Origin: Dactylonectria macrodidyma
Lineage: Eukaryota; Ascomycota; Sordariomycetes; Hypocreales; Nectriaceae
DNA length: 64,000 nucleotides
Assembly: GCA_020744425.1 (NCBI GenBank)
Contig: JAGMUV010000011.1
Coordinates: 744,001-808,000 of the forward strand
Direction: 5' to 3'
Shown here: piece by piece, positions 45,076-53,668 of the stretch
How the letters are laid out: each line of letters begins with the position of its first letter
How positions within the stretch are numbered: the stretch's first letter is position 1
Position numbers and translations under genes: made by a program
Notes under the pieces: generated by a model
Database searches by the model: none
Told to the model about the DNA's origin: nothing
What the model saw: the letters and a program-made list of their open reading frames with translations, nothing else

Positions 45076-46206
45076 TCAGCCACCCTTGACCTCGACTAGC
45101 ATCTTGCCAGTATTCTTGCCCTTGAACAAATCTGCCAGTCCCTGCGGCGCGGCATCGAGCCCGCCCTCGACGACGGTCTGCGTGCGCTGCAGCGTCCCGT
45201 CTTGTAGCCACTGGCTGAGCTCGGCGCGAGCCGTCGCGGCGAATTTGAGATGGTGGAAGATGTTTAAGCCGTGGATGGTGGCGGATTTGGGCGCGATGGG
45301 GAAGAGGCTCTGGTTGAAATGCTGGTTAGCAATCGTAAATAGGGGAGGAGGGTTGTGATGACCTTGATGCCGTGTGGTGTAGTCGTGTTGTAGCCGCTCA
45401 TGTCGCCGTTGAGAATGATGCGGCCGAATGCCTTCATGTTGGCGATGGCGAGTTCTAGTATTCGGCCGCCAACTGTATTATTCGTTAGAGGGATTCGGTC
45501 TCATCACCCATGCCGGTGTATTCTCACCACTATCGAAGTAAAGATCAATACCTCCCTTCATAGCCTTCCGAAACTGCTCTTCGAATGCATCATCCTTGTA
45601 ATCAAGTACCTCGTCAATACCTAGTTCCCGTAGCCACTTACCCTTCTGCTCGCCGCCAGCAATAGCAACGACTCGGGCGCCGCGTATCTTGGCTAGCTGT
45701 GCCGCGACGCTGCCCGTGGCTCCAGCGGCGCTGCTCACGACGACCATCTCGCCTGGCTTCGGCTTGCCGATTCCCAGCATGCCAAAGTAAGCCGTCAGGC
45801 CCGTGAGGCCCAGCACACCGAGGACGTCTGTGAGCGGCAGGCCGGCGGGCAAGTACGTCACCTTCTCGACGGAGCCCGCGGGCAGCACGGCGGTGCGGGC
45901 CCACACGGAGAAGGCGGTGACGATGTCTCCAGGGTTGAGGTCTGGGCTGCGCGAGGTGAGGACGCGGGCGAGGATGAAGCCTGGCATGGGCTCGCCGACG
46001 GCGGTGTCGACGATGCCGTTGCCGGCGTTGAGCCAGCCGCGCATGATGGGGTCGAGCGATAGGTAGAGCGTCTCGACGAGGACTTGGCCGTCCTCGAGGT
46101 CTGCCTCCGTAGCGGGCGGGACGATTCTGGAGGTGAAGGTCTCGCTCGGGATCATGGCGCCGGTGGGACGGGATTTGATGACGATTTGGAGGTTGGAGGT
46201 TGTCAT
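45076..46206 (-). CDS. NADP-dependent MDR oxidoreductase (leukotriene-B4-dehydrogenase-like)
   Basis: This is a zinc-independent medium-chain reductase that would reduce activated C=C bonds of enones with NADPH. Three exons, 46206-45528, 45472-45363 and 45321-45076, give 344 residues, the usual family length. Family signs are LSLDPIMRGWLN near residue 50, the nucleotide-binding SAAGATGSVAAQLAKI near 160, DYKDDAFEEQF, and after splicing DLYFDSVGGRILELA, then GDMSGYNTTTPHGIK. The C-terminal VVEGGLDAAPQGLADLFKG is also typical. The second intron is only 41 nt and begins GTCATC, yet removing it is required to keep frame and to join conserved blocks; its CTAACCAG end is normal. No catalytic zinc ligands are present. 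The natural substrate cannot be inferred from context. Confidence 0.9.
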
Positions 46207-46985
46207 TGTGTGGGACGATGGAATTGCCTAGAGGGAACTGGGATGACTTGAGCTTCAAGGCAATAGATTGAGTCTACATTGGAGTGGTAACTGTCCCCCT
46301 TATATATTCGCCCATGTTGCATCTCTGCGTCTACATGAGGTGTCCAACCTGAACTGTTAACCCATGATGCCTTTAACAATGGAATGAGTTGATCACGATG
46401 ATAACGTTATACCTTACGTGCTCCGGACAAACTCATCGCCTGACACGAATGCACACAGATTGTGCCAGCAATGTGAGTTGTGATACTTGGTACATATACG
46501 ACCCTGGTAAGCTATGTCAGCCCGCACTTATAACGGCATCGGCGCATAACGGCATCGGAGGACGGAGGTTACTAAGCGGATATCCGTCCTTGGCGATCCG
46601 TCATGACCCACAATAACGGAGATCCGGGGGTTGAGTGCCGACATCGGTATCTATACGATTGATGAAACAGCTGAAGCAATATCCTCCAGGCTATGAGTAC
46701 GGAGAGAAATCCTTAGCTGATGAGCTTCATTCTTTTGACCAACCTCGCCTTGGAGGACAGGTAAAGGAGTAGGTGTTTGGCATCACGTGCTATGGCACGT
46801 GTCTCATGGCTCAGCCACGGCGCATTCAGCTTTCAGCTTAAATTGCCAGATGTCAGACATCACTCAACCTCACTTGAAACATACCTCTCAATTGAGATTT
46901 ATTGTGATTATGGTTCCAGTGTATTGTGACATAATTTGCCCTTCATCAGCTTCAATACCCATTCCTGGGCCACATCGATGATCCA
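46207..46985. other. Divergent promoter region
   Basis: About 780 bp between the starts of the minus-strand oxidoreductase and the plus-strand membrane protein. No gene is present; both promoters should lie here. No discrete site was confidently identified. Confidence 0.45.
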
Positions 46986-47783
46986 ATGGATTCCGTTGGC
47001 CAGCAAGACTCGCCGCTCTCTATCGGCGCCAATATCACGGGTATCCTCACATTCGTCGTGGCCATTTCCGCCGCGATCTACGCCCGCATTACATATCTTC
47101 GAAACAGCGACGATGAGTACTTTCGAGTCAAGACATCTCTCTCATGGTATAAAACCGAGTCGACGTGGCTCGCGGATATTGTGACAGCCATCAATGCCCA
47201 GCACGAAGGCTTTCACAACTACCAGCCCGAGTACCAGATGTACACTTTTGTGATGGATGATCTGCTCAACCTCGAGCGACGTCTCCTGGACCTGGTGACT
47301 GACACGGAAACTAGGGCGGCGGTCGGTGATGAGGGTAAGCGGTGGGCATTGATGCCACGGAGTTGGCAAGGCGGCAAGACATCCGTCGCGGTGGCATGGA
47401 TGTCAGTCAGAACCAAAGCGTTAGAGCTCGTCAGGCAACGAGAGGGCCTGACTACGAGGGTGCAATTCATGCAAATGAGCATGATTTCATCCAAGCTGAG
47501 AGACCTCGAGTCGAGAACAAAGTGGCGGGAAATGAAGATGGATGAGAGCTCGCGGAAACTGGAAGTGTTGGTGGAGAACCAACGAGACAGGATCCGCAGG
47601 TTGGAGGAACTGGTGAGTCGGTTTATGCACCCAGACGCCGACCACCTCAGTCTGTCGCGGGCGGCGACATTGAGCAGTCTTGGCATTAAGAGGTCAGAGT
47701 CAATTGACTTGGTTGAGGAGGGTAGTTCGACCTTAGGAGGAGAAGCCTCGGAGCCAGAGCCAGCGGTGACACTGGATAAATGA
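46986..47783 (+). CDS. Fungal single-pass membrane protein with coiled coil
   Basis: No named family was recognised. The 265-residue single exon has a short N-terminus and one membrane segment at about residues 15-37 (NITGILTFVVAISAAIYARI). The rest is a soluble part that is helix-rich, with an SWYKTESTWLADIV block and a probable coiled coil at about 165-215 (RTKWREMKMDESSRKLEVL, then NQRDRIRRLEELVSRF). The acidic C-terminal tail is probably disordered. The topology suggests a protein anchored by its N-terminus with a cytosolic coiled coil. The gene ends 9 nt from the stop codon of the convergent gene at 47793. Confidence 0.7.
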   Translation: MDSVGQQDSPLSIGANITGILTFVVAISAAIYARITYLRNSDDEYFRVKTSLSWYKTESTWLADIVTAINAQHEGFHNYQPEYQMYTFVMDDLLNLERRLLDLVTDTETRAAVGDEGKRWALMPRSWQGGKTSVAVAWMSVRTKALELVRQREGLTTRVQFMQMSMISSKLRDLESRTKWREMKMDESSRKLEVLVENQRDRIRRLEELVSRFMHPDADHLSLSRAATLSSLGIKRSESIDLVEEGSSTLGGEASEPEPAVTLDK

Positions 47784-47792
47784 TGAAAATGT

Positions 47793-48497
47793 TTATGCGA
47801 ACGCATATCCTTGCTGCCATGACCATGCAGTGACGAGGGCCAAGGTGATGACACCCCATACGAGGTCCATCTCCACGACAGACCAGAGCCACAGGCAGCC
47901 CAGAGGCGGAGCCCTCTTCATGACAGCGAGATATCCGTACTTGTTGCTAATGTGGACGAGGTAGGGGCCAGCGGTGAGGCTCATGGCAATGAAGATAGCC
48001 TGGCGTATGCCGTGTTGGTACTTTAGGGGGATGCCAGGGACGAGTTTCGGGTTCGATTCGTGCGGATGTAAGGGGTAGAAGATGAAGAGAAAGACTGTCA
48101 TTTCCAGGATGTTAGCAAGCAAGTCTGCCATGGTGCTACGAACTGGACATGTGTAGATGTATCATAACGTACGGAGCCATGCCCGGGCGGTCCGGCCCCA
48201 GACGGACGGCCAGTCGATTTCCATGCCGTACTGATGTTGGACTAGCACCTCGAAGGTGAAGTGGATCATGGCGAGCGTGGAGGTCCAGAGGGCGGCTTCG
48301 AGGAAGCGCTCGGCGCCGGGGCTGAGGACGGCTTCGTCGCTGTTCTCGCGGTCGAGCTCGCGCTGCCGGGCATCAGCCTGGGCGAACAGGTCCTTGCCGT
48401 GTGCCATGTCGAGCAGCGTCTTCTCCGTGGGCCCGGACCGGTCGGGTTGCTTGAGCGGGATGTCCTTGACGGACTTTTCTTTGCGCTGGCGGGCCAT
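47793..48497 (-). CDS. Conserved fungal membrane protein (DUF7719-like)
   Basis: This is a small integral membrane protein conserved in fungi, with no known function; the DUF7719 label is from memory of the family and is tentative. Exons 48497-48173 and 48094-47793 join across a 78-nt intron starting GTACGT, giving 208 residues. The N-terminus is basic and soluble (MARQRKEKSVKDIPLKQPD). Hydrophobic segments follow: FLEAALWTSTLAMIHFTFEV, LLFLFIFYPLHPH (created by the splice), QAIFIAMSLTAGPYLVHI, and the C-terminal VWGVITLALVTAWSW. Four helices with a short lumenal loop fit an ER-type membrane protein. It is transcribed away from the Gpi12 gene across a 655-bp divergent promoter. Confidence 0.75.
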
Positions 48498-49152
48498 TTT
48501 AATGCTGTTGTTAGAGTGAGGTGTGGCGCCGGAGAGATGGTGCTGGAGGTTGCGTTTTGGTGTTGTCGTGTCGAAGGTGCTTAGAAGGTTTGGAGGAAAG
48601 CTGTCGTCAAGCTTACTGTCATGCCATGTACTAGATGAGTTTAGTGCAGATATTCTTTTGAAGACCCCTGAGCTTGGGTCTCACACGACAAAAAATGACA
48701 TCAGGGGACATCCAACCCCGCTACCAGTCGATCCCTAGAGGGCTCGCTGTTTAGAGCTTACAGTGCTGAAAGGGCCTGGGCTGGTGGGCTGACAGGGAGC
48801 TCAACAAATCTGAACCGCAAGGTGGCATTTTGCGACAGACAGCCTCTGTAGCCCACCTCCACATTCCTGAAGCCTCCCCCACACGAGTCTCTTTCGCTTC
48901 TAATCTTTGTTTCGTAACCCCTAAACTGAGCTTCCAACACATCCGCTTCGTCGTTTTGGCCGGTATATGCCGATTAAATTTGCTGTGGAAGGCGCATTGA
49001 TTCTTTTGTAGCTGCGTGGCCCCCTCCCCTAGGAGCTCGCGGCGCCACCCATCTAGTTCCACCCACCACATGCTTGCTACTCTCGACTCAAGCTTCGACA
49101 GCTCCACGATACCGACCAGCCCAAGCCGTCACCACTGAAATTGATCACGACC
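48498..49152. other. Bidirectional promoter region
   Basis: This 655-bp spacer separates two divergent starts, the minus-strand membrane protein and the plus-strand Gpi12 gene. Both encode probable ER-membrane proteins, so co-regulation is possible but unproven. No gene lies within it. Confidence 0.45.
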
Positions 49153-50182
49153 ATGGACTTGTGCTACCTCGTTTTCGCGGCCCTCGCAGTCGTGCTGCCG
49201 TCCCTATACATCCTCACCGCAAGCGTGGTATCCCCCCGCCTACCAACTCTCAAGAACAAGCGCATCTGTCTCCTCATCGCCCACCCCGACGACGAGGCCA
49301 TGTTCTTCGCGCCCACGATCCTCGCCCTGGCCCGCCCCGGTACCGGAAACCACGTCAAGATCTTGTGTCTGAGCACCGGTATGAACCGCCCGGCGCTGCT
49401 GAGCTGAGGCAGTGGCGCTTCAATGGCAGAAAAGAGACGTGTGTTTGACTGATGGTTTTTTGCCTGTTGCTCTAGGGAATGCCGACGGACTGGGAAACAC
49501 GCGCAAGAAGGAACTGGTCAAGAGCGGACTGAAGCTGGGACTGCGCGACGAGGACGACGTCTTTGTCATTGATAGCCCGTATGTGGCCTTGCTGACGCAA
49601 ACCGAGAAAAGACATGTCGCTGATCCATTCTACTACAACAGGACCGACTTCCCCGACTCAATGACAACCGTATGGGATCGCAACAAGATCGCAGGTCTCT
49701 TGGGTAGCGCTTTTACGCCAAGCCTCGCCCAAGAGCGCACCGACGACGCCGCCCAGCCCACCGCCAATATCGACGTCCTCATCACTTTCGATTCCAACGG
49801 TGTTTCGTCCCACTTGAACCACATCTCCCTCTTCTACGGAGCTCGAACCTTCGTTGCCGGCCTCACCCAGGGTAAACCCGATTGGAAGAGCCCCATAGAC
49901 CTTTATACCCTCAGCTCCGTCAACTTCCTCCGCAAGTACACGTCCTTCCTCGACGTGTTGGTGACGTTGATCCGCTCCAGGGGTGCCACCTCCAAAGACG
50001 CAGCTCGCCCAAGTCACCTCGTATTCCTCAACTCGCTTGTTGGAAGCCACGCCTACGCAACCGCCTGGAAGACAATGACAGAGGCGCATAAAAGCCAGAT
50101 GGTCTGGTTCCGCTACGGCTGGATCACCCTCAGCCGCTATATGGTCATCAACGACCTGCACCTTGAACAGTTCCCGAAATGA
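49153..50182 (+). CDS. gpi12: GlcNAc-phosphatidylinositol de-N-acetylase (PIG-L/Gpi12)
   Basis: This ER-membrane zinc hydrolase removes the acetyl group from GlcNAc-PI, the second step of GPI-anchor synthesis. It would serve surface proteins such as the GPI protein at 37191. Exons 49153-49378, 49476-49578 and 49642-50182 give 289 residues. The N-terminus has one membrane helix ([16 protein letters not shown]). The metal-binding motif [12 protein letters not shown] holds His44, Asp46 and Asp47, and the distal metal His lies in [13 protein letters not shown]. Other family blocks are [16 protein letters not shown], made by the first splice, and [11 protein letters not shown] after the second intron. 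The second intron is 63 nt, a multiple of three without a stop, so retained transcripts would add 21 residues near the active site. Confidence 0.94.
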
Positions 50183-50682
50183 TGTTCTCGCATCAGAACT
50201 ATGGCACCACAGTACCTCACTAGGAGTTTTGTTGGGTCGCTAGTTCATCTGGTATAAAAGTTGTCCTATTAACGCAGTTGCTAGTATTCGCTCTCAAACA
50301 ATGCTACTGGTAAAAGCAGAGAAGAAGAAGGCACTGTTCTATCGGGAGTGAGGCGCCTTATCTAGGCACATGTATGAGCAATGTTTATGACATCTTTTGC
50401 AGACTACACTCATGGAGGAGTATGACCATTGGCACAGGTATAAAAGCACACTGTAAGGCTTGATGACATCTAACTCTCTGTCTAATCGAGGTTACCGATA
50501 TTAGACCACTTAACGACCAAGGAAATTAAAAAAAGAATATTATCACGAACATACCAAAACTGAACCGAGTCCTACTGCTCAACACCGTACCTAGTGTATA
50601 TACCCAATACATGACATTCGAATACATAACAGAATTTCCTTGTTCCACGAACACTCACATAATATTACATTAGACCAGCCTG
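50183..50682. other. Convergent 3' spacer
   Basis: About 500 AT-rich bp between the stop codons of the Gpi12 gene (plus) and the RyR-domain gene (minus). It should contain both polyadenylation regions. Nothing else was seen. Confidence 0.45.
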
Positions 50683-53214
50683 CTAATTCTTTGGGCCCAT
50701 GGTGTAAATCGCGTAGCCATCTAAACTTCTCAAGATGGATGGATAAGCTGCCACCATGGCCCGATCGATGTCCTGCCACTTCATTTCAAGATCACCCCAT
50801 GGTATTAGAAAGGGGCTTTTCCGCTTGTTTGGCTCCCGTTCCCCTAGACCCCACTGGTTTTGCAGCCGTTCCGAGTTCCACCTGTCATGCTCGACCTCGG
50901 CTAGAACTTCAACCTGGTCGTCAGTGAAGCTCATGATGGCTTCGCGAGTGCTCTGCCTCTCGGAGAGGTAGCACGATATGTGACGCAGCTTTTGCGATAT
51001 GGAGTTGGCGTGGGCGCGGGATGACTCCTTCAACTCTTCACTCAGGTTTTTCCAGGGTGTGAGGCCGCCCAGGTCGTCGGGGGTTGCGACGGCCCTGGCT
51101 CGAAGATACGTCTCGTGCAGTTGCATCGCAATCTTCTCGATGACGCGGTCGGGGAGGGGAATGCCGCTCCTATGCTGAGTGAACTCGGTATAGTCGACAT
51201 GGATATCTAGCTGAACTGGAGGCGGCAGAGCGGCTCGTTCGAAGCTGCGGTGCCCGTCGACTCTGCTCATAGCAATGATCGTCTTGAGCGACCTGATACC
51301 ATGCCTGTATGAAGGCACCAGAAGCAGACTATTCAAAACACTTTCATCAATGCGAATCTTCTCCTCAGTCTTCAAATTCGGCTCTCTTTCCTCGAGGAAC
51401 GAGCGGAGGATGACGGCACGACGAACAGGGTATAAGCGATCAACTCCATCCCCGTAATCGACACGGTTCGGTCCGAGAACGTTGACGAAACCGTGGAGGC
51501 AGCCAAGGAAATCCTGTAATCGAGTGCTTCTTGTTGTGTCTAGTGATGCTCGCCGCTGCAGTTCATCGTAGCTTCTGAACACGGTGGTCCCGAAAAAGAA
51601 TATTGCAGAACCGATGGGCCTGCTCACACCATGATCTGAAAACTTGCCTCCCATCATAGCTGGAAGGAGGTGCCGTAACCAACCCAGCTGAGACCCGGAA
51701 AAGTTCCCATCAAAACCGCTGAAGTAAACTAGTGGGATATGTCCTTCAAGATTGCAGTCTCTGATTAAGTGGAAAGCTGCCAACAGGTCATCCGGAGACG
51801 TGAATTGAGAGAGGTCAAATCGTAGTTGCTGGAAGGGCTGTCCTTTTGCCGCACTCTCCGCAACCTGAAGTGCAGCGAATGCTTTCCCAGCGCCCCTTGG
51901 ACCGCATAAGGCAATGTTGAGTGGCTTGGTCTTGGGCGAGGAGAAATACAAGTTCAAGAAGTTGAAGAGTGATCGGAACAACTCGATTTCTTGACGGTCG
52001 AAGAGAACAAGCTTCCCAAAGGTTGTGAACGGTACCTGAGTTTCGGAGGACGTGATTCCGTCTTTAACGATCCGACGAGCAACCTCCGCTGGATCCCCGA
52101 CCAGGTGGTCAATGAGAGACCAGCTGTGCTCGCTGCCACTGACTATAGAGTCTGAAGGAATCGATAGTGCTAAGAAATCATGGTCTTCTTTGTTGTGGCC
52201 AAGGCAATCTATAATGGCGGGAGCGTGATAGATGGAAGGTTTAGCGCCTTCGGGAAGCGTGACTGAAAGACCTTCGCGTGAGAGCCTCCTCGCGGCCCAT
52301 AGGCCGTACTTGATTGCCTGCTCGATGTTAAAGTCGTTTGACTCAATCAGCCCTTTCGAAAATGCCGCGACGAAGGCTTCGGCTACTCCTGGGACCGACC
52401 CAGAGAACTTTCGGTCGAACTCGCCCTCGACGCATTTCGGGTCAAAGAGTAGGAGGGGCTTCGCTGCTTTGAGTCCCTGGTGATAAATCACTCCGTCTAA
52501 GCCAAATCGCACAATCAGATGGGCGCAGGTAACCAGCGTGACGAGCTTTCCAGAGGACCCCAGCTTTTCAACAAAGTCTTCGCACGTTTTCTCCCAAGAT
52601 AGTCCGTAGGATAGTTCTATACCCTCGGCGCGAAGGTCATCAGCACTGAGAATGACAATCACTTGCTCAGGATCCTGGCTACTTTTGTTAACAAACGGTC
52701 CGCGGCGCAATGTGTCCCACAACGTTCCAGAGCATAGAGGGCGTGACATGTGGTAGATCAAGAAGCGTGGCCGGGACCTCTTGAGGTGCATAATCGCATC
52801 ATTTGCGTCTGCGTCTGGGAAGCGCGATCCCGATCCTGCATCTTGCAGCACCCATATAGAGATGGTGTCATGATCGTTGGGTGGAGGTGGTGGCGTAGGA
52901 GCTAGCCATCTCGGACTAGCACTGATCTGTTTTGTGCTCTTGACTCCAAAAGCGGTGGCGTTTGGACCAGTTACATCATGAGACTCGAGTTCAATGATGG
53001 ACTGGATCGAAGCTTCTACTGAGCCGGTCAACTCAGGCTTGCAAACGCGAGTTATCTGCTCAGTAGAGTCCGCATCTTGCAGCAGCTCGGCAATGAGACC
53101 TGCACCACCGTGGAATCGATGCGCCGAGTAGTCTTGGAGGCCTCCGCCAGCGCCTCTCGGAAGCAGGAACAACTGGGCTGGAGCATCACCGGAAACGACG
53201 ACGTATCTTGACAT
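50683..53214 (-). CDS. Ribokinase-like / P-loop / RyR-domain protein
   Basis: This is a large soluble protein (843 residues, single exon) with three recognisable regions. Residues about 1-330 resemble a PfkB/ribokinase fold: GGAG near 36-39, then VIVILSADDLR, LSYGLSWEKTCEDF, LIVRFGLDGVIYH and GSVPGVAEAFVAAFSKGL. Residues about 400-680 hold a P-loop-like motif (CGPRGAGKAF, 437-446), a later hydrophobic strand (IPLVYFSGFDGN), and a conserved helical region with VPSYRHGIRSLKTIIAMS and ALPPPVQLDIHVD. Residues about 760-840 form an RyR domain: LAEVEHDRWNSERLQNQWG, then SPFLIPWGDLEMKWQDIDR, ending DGYAIYTM. This order resembles bacterial RyR-domain ATPases as I recall them. There is no signal peptide or membrane helix. 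The lack of introns in 2.5 kb would fit lateral acquisition. The function is unknown; ligand sensing through the RyR domain is inference. Confidence 0.8.
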   Translation of the reverse strand: MSRYVVVSGDAPAQLFLLPRGAGGGLQDYSAHRFHGGAGLIAELLQDADSTEQITRVCKPELTGSVEASIQSIIELESHDVTGPNATAFGVKSTKQISASPRWLAPTPPPPPNDHDTISIWVLQDAGSGSRFPDADANDAIMHLKRSRPRFLIYHMSRPLCSGTLWDTLRRGPFVNKSSQDPEQVIVILSADDLRAEGIELSYGLSWEKTCEDFVEKLGSSGKLVTLVTCAHLIVRFGLDGVIYHQGLKAAKPLLLFDPKCVEGEFDRKFSGSVPGVAEAFVAAFSKGLIESNDFNIEQAIKYGLWAARRLSREGLSVTLPEGAKPSIYHAPAIIDCLGHNKEDHDFLALSIPSDSIVSGSEHSWSLIDHLVGDPAEVARRIVKDGITSSETQVPFTTFGKLVLFDRQEIELFRSLFNFLNLYFSSPKTKPLNIALCGPRGAGKAFAALQVAESAAKGQPFQQLRFDLSQFTSPDDLLAAFHLIRDCNLEGHIPLVYFSGFDGNFSGSQLGWLRHLLPAMMGGKFSDHGVSRPIGSAIFFFGTTVFRSYDELQRRASLDTTRSTRLQDFLGCLHGFVNVLGPNRVDYGDGVDRLYPVRRAVILRSFLEEREPNLKTEEKIRIDESVLNSLLLVPSYRHGIRSLKTIIAMSRVDGHRSFERAALPPPVQLDIHVDYTEFTQHRSGIPLPDRVIEKIAMQLHETYLRARAVATPDDLGGLTPWKNLSEELKESSRAHANSISQKLRHISCYLSERQSTREAIMSFTDDQVEVLAEVEHDRWNSERLQNQWGLGEREPNKRKSPFLIPWGDLEMKWQDIDRAMVAAYPSILRSLDGYAIYTMGPKN

Positions 53215-53668
53215 CTGGGCCGATGGGGTTCAGCCTCAGCGATCTTTGCCGATGATTGCGCATGCCATTGAGTTATATCGAGACGCATAATTTTGAGAGC
53301 CTGATGTCGAAATTGAAAGCAGGTTCCCATTCCCTGCTGCCGCTGACGGGCTCGGGTGCATATTGCATATTGATATATGCTCATAAGCCGTAGAAAGAAG
53401 GCAGCCCACCAGGTAGGCACGCCTTTTTCTTCCCAGTCAAGACTTGCTTAGAGTCACAGATGTTGGCCTTTCGGCTAGAAATGATAGTCATTTAGCTCGC
53501 ATTGGGACAGGTATTGAATTTTTTTTTTTTAGTTTGGCTTGTAGTCTGCCATTTGCATAGAAACATGGTCCTTGCACTCCCACCTTCTGAGCACAACCAC
53601 CCGATAAAGATATACACTGTCTTCATACTAACTCATGTCCTGACTTCGTTCTAATTTATATGCTAACT
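53215..53668 (-). other. Spacer between the CorA-like and RyR genes
   Basis: About 450 bp separates the stop of the CorA-like gene from the start of the RyR gene, both on the minus strand. It contains a T12 run (as read on the plus strand, near 53519) and enough room for an independent promoter, so the two genes are tandem rather than a shared transcript as far as can be judged. Confidence 0.45.
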
